Of a stretch of DNA of 64,000 nt, positions 13,330 through 24,899 are shown piece by piece. The number at the start of each line of letters is the position of its first letter. Positions within the stretch are counted from its first letter, which is position 1. The position numbers and the translations under genes are program-made. The notes beneath the pieces were generated by a model. The model did no database searches. It was not told the DNA's origin and saw only the letters and a list, made by a program, of their open reading frames with translations. Source of the stretch: Dipetalonema caudispina (lineage: Eukaryota > Nematoda > Chromadorea > Rhabditida > Onchocercidae); NCBI GenBank assembly GCA_013365325.1, contig JABVXV010000007.1:186001-250000 (forward strand), in the 5' to 3' direction.

Positions 13330-14320
13330 ATGATCAATTTTGTGAAAAGGTTTTTTTAATCATTTTATAGTCAGGCTAATATGCAAATTTACGACATAAT
13401 TGTTTAACATCTTCGTATTTAACATCTTCATCTACAATTCCTTCTGAATGCAATCTTTTCTTACAAAAAGCGCCTACTGGAAGAGAGAAGATGAACAGAT
13501 TTTAAACTTTTTATCATTTTCTTCGCACGATTATTCATTTTTGACTGATTTATTAAAAACTACAATCAAAGTTTATTGGAGATTGATTTTTGAAGTTAGT
13601 TTGTTAGTTTTGCACAATCTCCATGTTATCCTCAAGTGAATTTTGATCAGAATGAAAGCTATTAAATGATATCAACCTGAAACTGTCTATCCTGCATTTA
13701 ACAGACTTTTAGGTTAACAATCCATACCTCTCTGACGAGTTGACGTACATTCATCTTATGGTTATTTTATCGGCGGAAAAGATCGTAAGTTCACTGATCA
13801 AATGATTTTAGTAGTTTTACGCTTACAATGAATTATGGTTGGTTAACTACGAATTTGCAAATAAACTTGAATAGGGATATAGTAAAAGAACTTAACAGAT
13901 TTGAATGGAAAATAAAAAACTTGAAATTGCAATCTTGCAAGAAAACATTGCTGCCATTTGCTTCCAGTAGCTGTTATGATCTATCATCGCAAGGTAAACT
14001 AATTTTCAGAAGATCAGAAATTTTAATTTCACTGTTCGGTAATTCTGCTCCGTGTAAAATATTCGATAGCCAGGAAAAGTAAAAAAGTAGAAGAGGTAGA
14101 AAAAGAGTCGTAAATATTGAAAACGAAATTCGTATAACAAATAGAAGAGTGATGAATATCCCGGGCAAATTAAACCGAAGAAGAGTAGAATAATTCTTTC
14201 AACAATTTTATTCCTCACAATGATGAATCTATTTCGAAATTTTTATCGAAAAATTGTTTTAGTAATTTTAACAGTTTTTCAAACATATTTAAAGTATAAA
14301 CAATGATATTCGCAAAAAGT
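13330..14320. other. Gap between two minus-strand membrane-protein genes
   Basis: AT-rich sequence with short open frames on both strands (13448-13639, 13828-14082 plus; 13974-14218 minus). They overlap each other, lack splice support and look like chance. I see no gene. Confidence 0.4.
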
Positions 14321-14332
14321 TTAGTGGAAATT

Positions 14333-17300
14333 TTATTTCTTGCGATGCTTACTTTCTTTTAAATGCTTTCGTTTCTTCCCTTTTACATGTAATCTATCTG
14401 AACAAACAAAATTCTCATTCTTTTAAAATAAATTTCCTGAAAAATGAAATGACTTTGTAAAAATTTGAAAGGTAATTATTGAAATGATTACCATTTCCTT
14501 TCCTGTGATGATCATGTCCTTTTTTCAATCTTTTTGATCGTTTCTTCTTTAACTCTGCAATTAAATCTAAAATTCAATTGAATCTATTTCTCTCTAAATT
14601 AAGACAAATATTATTTACTTTGTTTAATCACATATATTCAAAGTAAAAGAGATAAAGAACTTTTATTTAGCAATCTTTCATGCGCATGTGGAAATGTTTC
14701 GGCTAGTTGGTGATTTAATCTTGACCTGTAATGGATTACTTCATATGTAATGGAGATTAAAATTCGGAAATAATGATAAATTATAGGAAAAAGTAGCTAA
14801 TATCAGCAAATATGCAGCGTCTAATTACTCTTCTGCATTGAAGAAAGTAGTTGATTTGATCAAAATATAAAATTGAATACCAACTTTGAACTTTTTTGCT
14901 TTCCATTCTTCTCTTTTTTATCTCTCCTCTAAAATCCACATTATTTCGTAGAAATATTTTTTCATATTCTATTAATCGTTAATTCATTAAAACAATTAGC
15001 TGTTGATGCACTTCTTGTAAATTGTAACATTCAATTCTTAATTTCATTCGTCCAAATTCTATTCATTAATTTTTAAAACAAATTCCTCATCCCAATTCGA
15101 TTATCATCTGTATCATCAATAACAATTAGCAAATTTCTCAGAACAGATTCCTTACCATAGCATTACGTCTTGAACTTCTTTTCACTTTACTACCATAATC
15201 TAATCTATCGGATAATTCTTTTCTACGAGCTTTTTTCCCTTAAAATACAATCATACAAATAAGTGAGCAATCTTAGAAAAGTTTTGCAGAATATAAATGT
15301 ATTGATGAGTTTTAGAAATTTAAACACAGACGTCGTTTTGAGGATGAAAGTTCTTGCTGTTGCATACTTCTGCAAATAAAATTTAGAATTAGTTTAATCG
15401 ATAATTCCTGCCGTATTCTTTGCTATTTCCAATGATAAGTACAAAATTTTTCAAAATTAGAAAATCGTTAATTTCTAAGACAGTTTTAATGCAAAGCTTC
15501 AAAGAATATGGTTTTAAAACAGAAAACAGAAAGCTAAATAAATTTAAATGATGTGAAAAAACTAAACAATTATACTTCTTTAATTTCTTCATTGTACCGG
15601 AAGCCTGAAAGTTAACATTTCAAAAGGGAACATTATGCATTTTGAAAATTCATCACCATTTTTTGATTATTTCTTCTGCCTTTTATAAATAACAATATAA
15701 AAAAAATTTACCGTCTTCCCATTACGTAAATCCAGTTTTGATTCTAATTTCGGTATCGTTTCCTTCTCTCTTCTAGAATCTATAATTTGCATTGTTGTAG
15801 TTTACATTGAATAATCCTAATTCATTTTGATCGCAATTAGGAGACTGATAGATCGATATCTCAATAACTTCTTGAGTGTATCCTATTACGATTTAAAGTA
15901 ATTACACTACTAACAAGACTGATAGATAGCAAAGTATTTGCGAAATCACTGAAGTGAAAATATAAAGAAAATTAATAATCATTAAAATATGATATCAAAT
16001 ATAACCGAAAATGCGACATTTTAGTGATTCAATAAAGAGAATTAGTAAAAGTAGCACCTACCATCCTCATCAAATTTTGTTTTACCACGTGTCACCAAAC
16101 GGATAAAGCTTCGCGGTGTTCGGTAAATTTCATCTGCTGAGAACTCACCATATAAAGCTATGTATCGTAATAACTGAGCAATGTCATTTACTGAACACTC
16201 AACTGGTGTCACAACCTTTGAATATTCAACGAAGTTTATTATAAATGAAATAATCTATTGTCAAAAAAAAATTTAAATTCTTCGACTTAAGAAATTTCAA
16301 TTCTTTCCTTCTTATTACCTGAGCGGATAATAACTGTTGAGTGATCTTTTGTTCCGGACTTATGATATATGGAGAATTGGCTGAAATTGACCATTTTTTA
16401 AGAATTTAATTGAAATTTATATACAGTATCAGAAAAAAGTTTCGATAGAACTTTCCACTTTATTCGTATATTAAATAATAAAAAATTTTGTTGATTTTTG
16501 CACAGCTTTCGCAATTTTTTAGTTTTACCTTTATCAATTCTCACTTTGGCTAATACACCTTTATTATCCGTAAAAAATTCTTCGCCTTTCTCTTTGTAAT
16601 AAATATATATGGCAAGTATCAAAAATATACAGAGAAAGATTGATATAACCATGAAACCCATTAATATTAGTATTAACTTTGTTGCAATCTCATTTGGGAT
16701 ACCTGAAAATGGTTAGCAGCGATGTTGAAGTAATAAATCACGATATTTGAAAGGATATTTGTTCTCTTATGTTCTGTAGAGGTTATATTTTAATTTCAAA
16801 TTGTGAATTAGTTAATCAAGATATTTACTACTGATTAACTCATTGAATAAAATAAACAAATCTTAATAACCTGTATAAATAATGCTACGTTCATTGATAT
16901 TGAAATATCTGTCGGTACTGAAATGTTCATCGATATTTAGTCAATAAGTTTAAAAGTTAGAAAACTCACTTTTCAACAGATTTAACGATCATGAAAGAAA
17001 AAGTTATGAATATTTTGAATAAATGAAATTAACGAAACAAAATTTTGAAAATATGAGTTAATGTTGACCTTCCTTATATCAACAAATTCAACAAGTTTTC
17101 ATTTCTAGGTATCGTTATTATTCAGCTAAGTGAAAAAAAACCCTTCAAGTTAGATCTGATTTGCCAAACATGATCTTATCCTTTTGCAAACGAGGAAAAG
17201 TACAATGAGAAGTTCATTTGTAAATAATTTAATTTACGACAATAATTCGTAGGATAATTAAAAATATCAAGTAAATCATGCATATTTTAAGGTAACGAGT

Positions 17301-17703
17301 AGTCTGAAGTGCAATCAAAGTAATTCGGCAGTTATTGAGTAATTTAACTTACTCCAATAAGCAATTAAAAGCTATTGTATACCAACAAAACAGCAATAGG
17401 CGAAATGATAAGCCTAAACACTTAATTAATTAATACAATTATCCAATACCACTACAATTATACCAAACTCACGTTTGATTTGTTGCAATCGTGCTACTGA
17501 TGTTTTTTTGTCCTGAAACTGTAAAAGTAATTGTATGACCGGTAATCTTCATTTTAATTGATAATTACAAGTAAAATTGATAAAAGTCTCAAATTTATGG
17601 ATGTATTGTTTGAGAAAGACTTATAAAATATGCAAAACGATCCATAATACATTACCAACAGTGGAGCTTTTCTGCGAAGAAGAAAAATTTTGAAGTAATT
17701 CAT
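14333..17703 (-). CDS. 255-residue single-pass membrane protein with Lys/Arg-rich tail, ten exons
   Basis: Exons, minus strand: 17703-17656, 17518-17473, 16702-16529, 16380-16319, 16215-16062, 15779-15712, 15604-15598, 15238-15156, 14552-14492, 14397-14333; total 768 bases with every junction in phase. The start ATG sits 27 bases after a TTTCAG acceptor (exon start 17730), consistent with trans-splicing. Residues 1-38 are basic; a hydrophobic helix spans about 39-61 (LILILMGFMVISIFLCIFLI). Then comes a folded-looking segment of about 90 residues (VECSVNDIAQLLRYIALYGE, then ADEIYRTPRSFIRLV) and a very basic tail from about 170 on (KKRSKRLKKGHDHHRKG, KGKKRKHLKES). A 7-base microexon (15598-15604) is needed to keep the frame. 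The tail composition resembles the lysine-rich protein at 6.1-9.3 kb, though no alignable identity was seen. The family is not recognised; membrane location is inferred from the helix. Confidence 0.75.
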
Positions 17704-17730
17704 GCAGTTTTCTGCCACGACCTTTTCTTA

Positions 17731-20700
17731 CTGAAATGTAAATTCTTTTTGATGGCAATTTTTTTAATAATATTAGCAATTATTTCAATTCATGTAGTGC
17801 ATATTAATGAAAAATCTTCTCTTTTTTTTGCTGGTTCCGGTTTTAGACCTGAATATTTTACATAGCTGTACCTCAAAGCAGCTAATTTTTTTTTTTTTTT
17901 GAAAATAAATTAATGATTAAATTTAATTTAAGAAGCTAAGATTTTTTCATCCATTATTTTTTCACTATATTAAAGGTAATGTGATACAATTTACTAAGAA
18001 TACATAATTCTTTATACCTGGCGAAAAACTTGACAATGATAACTTTTTTAATGTTGGCATAGAGAAGGAAATAACCGCTTCCTTGAATGAAATTTAGAAA
18101 CAAGAATTAAATTAAATTCCTTCCTTGCTGAAAAGAAGAAATGTTCCAGAAAAAAATACAAGAAATTTGCATAGTTTTTACAAACTTCAATTGCCTTTTT
18201 GCTTCGAAAATACTACTAAATTTGAAAAAACCTCCCAAAAAAGCAGTAAAAAAAAGGGAAGATTTAATACTCTATCAACTTTGATAATACATTGCAATTA
18301 AAATAATATTATAAATAGTTCATTCATTTAAGCGATAATGAAAGATAACGAAATAAAGGTACTTTCATACTTTACTTCAGTTGTACGATTCATTTTTCTC
18401 AATATCATCTGATGACAGCTAAAAAGGTGTTGTACGGAGAGCAACACCGCTTCTATGATGCAATTTACGCTTATATTTATGTTAGAAAGTTACATTTCAC
18501 AGAGTACTTCATTATCCTTTATTGGTTTTTCTTTCAGAACCATCCAATTCTTAATTATTGAAAGAGGCTTAATTAAGCTCATTAACACATTTTCAATAAT
18601 TTTTTCACAAATTCCCCAACGATAACTTTTTTGCACTGTTATCTGACACATATATCTCCCATTCAGCCTTGTGCAACATTGCATTTAAAATTTTTTTTTT
18701 TTTTCATTTCTTGTCTACCGTTATCGGGAAGTGTTTGCTACCATAAGATCGCATCATCAAAATGAAGTAAAGCAAAAAAAAGGTAGAAAAATGTTCCTAA
18801 GCAGGTAAAGCAGATAATGATTCGTTCATTTTTTTTTAGATATGATTTAAATTTAAGAGCTAATGGATGAAAAGTTCGTCAAGAAAACAAACCAAATTTA
18901 TCCAATCCAAAATCTTATTAAAAACGAACAAGCGTGAAGTTCTTTGAAAAAAACTTATTTAACAAAACCTTTTGTTAAAAATTCTTTCGCTGTTTATATA
19001 TTGCAATTTTCTTAACACATATATATCCATTGGCTATGGTAAAGTTTTTTTGTATGTTGAAAAATTTTCGCATAACTTCAATTTTTTTGTTTTTCAAATT
19101 AACATATTTCACATTGATATATTTTTTGTCTTTTTCAAATTAAAATATCCCTTGTTGGACATTATCATTAATCTAGAGTGTTAGAAGTATGGCTTATCAA
19201 GTTATTATCAGTTTAATCGTTTATTTTGTTCTTCAAATTTCATTATTGTTTATTTTTCTGTGCCACAAAGAAAACGAATCTTTTCGTAATCATTTATTTA
19301 TTGTTTTTAGGAGAAAATGTTTCATTCCCTGCATATTTTTAATTATAAATATATTTTTCAAATACTTTGCGCTCAAATACTTATTGTCTTATATTGGGAA
19401 TCAAAAACGAAATGTTTTACGGAGAGAGTTTAGAAGATTTGTTAGAAAATAACAGACGAAGATAGCCTCCTAATAACATTCATTCATTGATTGTTTGAAC
19501 CATCGATTGAAACTTCACTCGTTGGTAATTGGAAGGTAAGGATTAAAGCAAAAAACGGTAATGAACTTTGAATCTTATAGAATCTGGTCTAATGCCTTTC
19601 TCAAATCCAAATTTTTTCCTGTTCAAAGACGAAACAATCAATGGCAATCCTTTAAATAATATAAAAAATGCAAATTTCATACCCAAACAATGGCCAAGGC
19701 CTATCGTCTCCACATACTTTCATTGATAAATACTAACAAATTTCAATCGACCTTACTTAGCTGCGTAAGAAAATATTTCATTGCAGTAAGCAGAACGATA
19801 AATTTGGGAAAATATGAACTGAATGCAAGTCATTCCATCTATTTCAACATTTTTAATAAAAGTAAAGTTAAGTGATTGTGAAAGATTGACTCTAAAGACT
19901 TCATGTAATCTACCAACAAAATTATAGCAAAAAATCGGTCAATTTTTCGACATTTTCTTCTATTGGAAAGATGACTTCATTGTTATTGTTTCAGGTTTTT
20001 ACATAATTCAAAAATTACGAAAGTCAGAAATCCCAGAAATATTTGATGAATCTCTTAATGCTTCTTTAGAATGGTTTCACGAAATCTTCATATAAATATG
20101 TTGTGAAAAAAGAAGAGAAAAAAATGGTAGAATCATTCATCTTTTTTCTACAGTTTAAAAACACAGTAATTTGAGAAATTCCGGTTTGATAGATTAATGC
20201 ACCTGAATTTCAGGAATTTGTGGTAAAGTTAGGGGCAAAAAAAAAAAAAGAACATAAATAGCGGATATTAGTACTTCAATAAAATAAAGAAAGAGATATG
20301 TAAAGGATGAAGAGTTGAGGAATGGAAATTTTGTGAAAGGCTTTAAAGAATGATAAATATGAAAGGTGATGAAGAGATTCTCTTTTTAATAGAAGTGGTC
20401 ACAACATCTTCAAAATTTAATAATAATAGTGAAATTAATTGATCGTAGTGTTTACATATTGCTACGATCGAAATAAACCGATAAGTCCGATTGAGTCTAA
20501 ACAACTCGGATATTCATTTTGAAGTGGCATTCTTCCTGAAGAGTGCGCGGAAAAATTGCTTTGATTGATTAAGATTTTATAAAAGGACTTCATTTCGTGT
20601 TTTTTTTTGCATTTCATACGATGTCACGGAACATTAACTTAACACGTCCAAGTCAGTGTTAGGTCACACATACTAAGTTCAAATAATAACTTGTATTTCT

Positions 20701-20981
20701 TGGCATATATTACTTATCAAACTAATTCAGATTTTACTAATTGAAATGACTTATGATCTATAAAAGTTGATCTGCAATAAAAGTTGACGTATCAATGCTG
20801 AAAAATTCAAGGTTAACAAGTAAATTTGTCTTACTTAATGTGACGGTAAGAATTGTTGTTAATTTGTTTGTTTGTTTTACTAATTAATATTTATTTGAAA
20901 TATGCGTTGCTAGACATTTAATATGTTGTTTTAATTAAAAAAACCATTGAAAATAAATACATTTATGGTAAAGTTTTTCAG
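17731..20981. other. AT-rich intergenic region, no gene supported
   Basis: Three kilobases between divergent start sites (minus-strand gene at 17703 and the ZP gene at 20993), so both promoters should lie here. Open frames at 18972-19184 and 19189-19452 (plus) are Phe/Ile/Tyr-rich with no splice signals. The 18490-18684 frame (minus) has a better mix of residues but no start or acceptor context. Homopolymer runs of 10-14 T occur at 17889-17900 and about 18692-18703. Confidence 0.4.
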
Positions 20982-20992
20982 GAACTAACAAA

Positions 20993-23900
20993 ATGCACCT
21001 AAATTTTGATCTACTGATGATTATAATAGTAAGTTATTATTTCAACAATATAGCTTGGCATTGAGTAGAAGCATAAAATTTACTTTTCTTTCCTAAAAAG
21101 TCCAAATTATAGATTATGAGCGATAGTTGCTTCAGTATAATGCGTCCTAATGTAATCCTCGAAAAACCAATTATTATATGCGAATCGGAAAGAATTCTTA
21201 TTCAGGTATTCTATTTTAATTCCAATGAATAACTTCGTAGTTCCATTATTTAATATGTATGATCCTGTTGACAAATGGCAGAATTACTAATTTACTCGTT
21301 TACTGACAAAAAATTTCCATCTTTACGTGGGAAAAAATAGAAATCTAAGAATCTAAATAAGTAATAGCTTCTGATTTCTTACTTCAGGAAAAGTTATGTC
21401 ATCTTTCTTAACTTCACTAACTTCCTTATTTTGAGTATATGAATTTTTCATAAACGTTTTGTGGTTGAAAAAAATTATTTCTTACGCAAACCAAAGAACT
21501 CAATGTATGATAAACGAGTCATGTGAAATAAATGGAAGTGTGAAAATAAGTGAATGCTCAGAAAGTGCCTTTTAATTTGATTTTTCTGTTTTAACTAATT
21601 TTTACTACTTTCTATCATTTTATTACTTCAGTCAAAAAGTTATGTAGTAGATAGAATGTATGTATCGATCGCATTCCGATTAAATATCTCTTAAATAGTT
21701 CACTACAAAAATTATTGTATTATTTTTTTTAATATTTTATTTTGGTCAAGTTTTATAAACGATAAATAAGTTTGTGATTTTTGGTGAGAACATTTTTGAA
21801 AGTGAAATTTAATCAATAACTTTTTTCCCGAACATTATGCATCGTCTATCATCTGCAATATTTTCTAAAATTAAAGTTTTAGGTTCGAACGAGCAAATCA
21901 AATCCGTCCCATATCTATGCAGAAGATCATATTGATGATCCAGATTGTGCTTCCAGGAATGTAAATCAGATCAGTTTATCACTCGGGAATTGCGGTATGA
22001 CAGTCAAGAAAACGGTAGAGAATTGCTTAGAGAAATTCTTTTAAATTTAATCAACCTACCATTCTTTTTCATATGTTTCACAAAAGTAACATCATTTATT
22101 TTAAAGTATTATTCCTTTTTTTTTTTTCCTGCTAGTACTTTCAAACAACTTCAGAAAAATCCGGCATCTATCATCTATCGGATTTGCATAACTATACAGT
22201 TACATCCATTCTTTATCACTGATAGTGACCGATCCTATTGCGCTCGATGTGTTTACAAGGATGCAGATGTCATTGACGATCTTCAACAGTTACTTTCAGT
22301 AAGGTATAATATGGACGATATTTCGACGCTTACCAGTTGAAATAACTTTCGTATAGTTTTGAACATAAAATAGATCATTTCTATGGATAGTTATGAAAGA
22401 AATTTCAGCGATTCTACGCCATCTGATCTGGAGTCACAATTTGACTTAGTAGCACCTAGATGTAGTTACCAGATCAGGCGGAATTCAATCGATGGACCAC
22501 TTATACGCTACGCATTACTTGGAGAGACTGTTTACCATGTTTGGAAATGTTACGGTGGTAAGTAGCATAAATATTTACAGTTTTGATTTTAATTTCAGTT
22601 TTTGACCTCTGACCAAATATTTCAGAAAATTTTCAAATATTGGTACAAAACTGCTATGTGGAAGATGGCGATGGAAATCATATTCTGATTATCAGTAGTG
22701 ATGGGTAATTAAAATTTTGACAATAAATTTGCTATGTGACAATATTTCCCAGTTTTTGATCTAATTACGTTCCTAACTTCGTCAAGAATTATTTTAAATT
22801 CTTCCATCATTTCTATCTTCTAGTAATTCATCTTCCAAAAATTTGGAATATTTAAGGAAGAAAATTAGAGTAATTAAAACATACCTTGTGCAGGTGTGGT
22901 GTTGATCAATACATTCTACAAACTCCTATATATTCACTCGATCAACGATCTGCTTCACAAGTAAAAATGAACTTAACTTTTTTTTTTAGAAATTGCAGCA
23001 AAGATAAGCTAAAGATCGTCCCAATATCTTCTTCCTTTTCAAAATTCATTTTAGTTAGCTTCAAACGAAAACAGTTACTACTGTTAAATTTGTATTTATT
23101 AATTACGACTTCCATCCTAATATAAAATTCCGTAGATGAGTAACTGCAGTATCGATATCTTTCAGGAAATGCATGTTTTCAAGTTTGCCGGAAAGGCAAT
23201 AACTCGTTTTACATGTCAAATTCGCATTTGTTCACCATCAAATGATAGCTGTCACATATCTGCAGTTAGTTGTACTATAATCATTTTATTAATTTATTTT
23301 TTCTAACAGATAAGAAAATAATATGAGTGAGCAATAATTCAAGTTTTATCAAAGTTTCAGAAATTTTTCAGTTTTTCAGGAGAATTTACTCGAGAATAAG
23401 CAATAAAAAATTTGGTAGTATGTTTTTTTTTTTTTTTTTTTTTTTCAGCTGCATGCTCGATGTATAAGGAATGAAGAGCATGATACAGAGATAAACAAGA
23501 CAAACAAACCAATGGGTACATTTGGTTGGACAAATAGGCCTTCGAGTACATTTGTCCAGGCACCATCAACAAACAGAACACAAACAGTATCTGCAACACG
23601 AGAATTATCGTTAGAAACAACAACAATAGCGACAACGAGTAAGGGATCATGGAATGTAGCAACGAAAAAGCTTGACCTGATAGCACTGCCAGCAACGGTA
23701 ACCGAAGCACCGGTAGCAGAGGAACCGTTTTTTTTATCATCAACCGATAATTATGGATTTTATATGGAGAGCAGCAATGCATTGCCACCAGCCATACAAC
23801 CATCATCGAGAAATTCTGAAGACGAAATACAGGTAGAACCTAGGTAAGCTACAGTTTCTTTTATGCAATTATTTATAAGGAAGTGGAATTTAATTTAAAT

Positions 23901-24872
23901 CTCTTGTACTATCCGAACTTTTTTTGAACATCTTCGAATTGCATTTTGCTCATTATCATCCAAACATTCTAGCATTTATCAACGACGAGCAAAGCGAAAT
24001 ACCTTTACGAATAAATTGATAAAAAGGAATGCTTCGTTAGAATTTTCAAAGAGTAACAAAGATCACAACAATCATTCATTAGACGTAAGTGGCATGCTGA
24101 CAGTTCTCGAGTCACCTGATGATGTCGCCTATCTTGGTAAACTTTTCATTAGTTTTTTTTTTCATTTTCTGACAGTTTAGATTCCAGCAAATACTTTATT
24201 TTGAATGATATACAAGCGAATTATTTATTGAATATGAACTTACAATAAATTTGTAAATTTAAATTTGTAATTTCTTCTAATTTTGGAGAAGCAAGTTCTA
24301 CAGATGCATTTAATATATTATCCTACATGCATCATTCACAACTTCTGCTATTTCGAGCAAAAATGCGGTGAAAAAGATGACTTAAATTGATATCAATATT
24401 AAATTAGCTGAATTAAATTGATATCAATATTAAATTAGCTGAATTAAATTGATGTTTAAGCTTTACATATTTTCGGATTTGTTATGATAACTATCTGAAA
24501 CTTAAACATGCTTGAAAATTAATCATAAACGTTTGAATCAACAAGTTCCTATCGACTGGAACTGATATGATATTGAACGTTTACTACTTGAAAATGAAGT
24601 GGTATCGCTTTCTGATCAATCTTGAATTCATTAAATATTATGAATTATGGGATAAATTTCTTAATTCTTCAAATATCATTACAGAAAGCGAATATCAATC
24701 AACTGGAACTCTTCATGATACTGCTGCTCCTTGCATTAAAAATGCTGGAAATCATTCTTTGGTGAGATGTGTACCGCAGTTCGTTTTTTTGGCCCTAATT
24801 GGAATTATCGCCTTATCAGTTATCCTAATATCCATCACGATCCCATGCATATTCAACTCCAGACCCTGCTAA
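20993..24872 (+). CDS. Cuticlin-like ZP-domain transmembrane protein, eleven exons, 516 residues
   Basis: Exons: 20993-21028, 21113-21205, 21883-22014, 22155-22303, 22409-22557, 22626-22704, 22894-22960, 23166-23264, 23449-23843, 23973-24136, 24685-24872; 1551 bases, all phases matched. ATG lies 11 bases after a TTTTTCAG acceptor. A hydrophobic start (MHLNFDLLMIII) serves as signal peptide. A ZP domain covers about residues 30-268, with cuticlin hallmarks: SLSLGNCGM, ITIQLHPFFITDSDRSYCARC, FDLVAPRCSY, LLGETVYHVWKC, VQNCYVEDGDG, CGVDQYIL and FKFAGKAITRFTCQIRIC. A Ser/Thr-rich linker (about 269-399) follows, then a furin-type RRAKR site at 404-408, a SGMLTVLES segment and a C-terminal helix at 487-509 with a short Cys-containing end. 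Family knowledge: such proteins are cleaved at the furin site and their ZP modules polymerise in the cuticle or on apical epidermal surfaces. The exact cuticlin subtype was not assigned. Confidence 0.93.
23422..23446 (+). repeat. Poly-T tract forming the polypyrimidine tract of a ZP-gene acceptor
   Basis: An uninterrupted run of more than 20 T sits directly before the CAG that begins exon 9 of the ZP gene. Its length is far beyond the usual TTTTCAG of this region and would be prone to slippage, but it lies in the intron and should not alter the reading frame. Confidence 0.85.
24378..24454. repeat. 31-bp tandem repeat, about 2.5 copies
   Basis: The unit starts TGAATTAAATTGATATCAAT and ends in ATTAAATTAGC. 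Copies run 24378-24408 (one mismatch), 24409-24439 and a partial copy 24440-24454. It lies in the last intron of the ZP gene and has an internal GATATC palindrome. Confidence 0.9.
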
Positions 24873-24899
24873 GCATATCATGGCTTAAACTGATGAAAT

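Noticed and set aside
19189..19452. 87-codon plus frame with hydrophobic stretches, first suspected to be a chemoreceptor fragment
   Set aside because: The residue mix (Phe, Ile, Leu, Tyr, Lys) is what AT-rich DNA gives by chance. There are no receptor motifs and no exon borders.
21945..22340. Single 131-codon plus frame as a gene of its own
   Set aside because: It merges parts of two ZP exons with the intron between them. The spliced reading restores the conserved ZP residues, and this one does not.
23357..23806. 149-codon minus-strand frame
   Set aside because: It is the antisense of ZP exon 9, whose plus frame joins in phase to its neighbours. The poly-Lys end comes from the poly-T tract.
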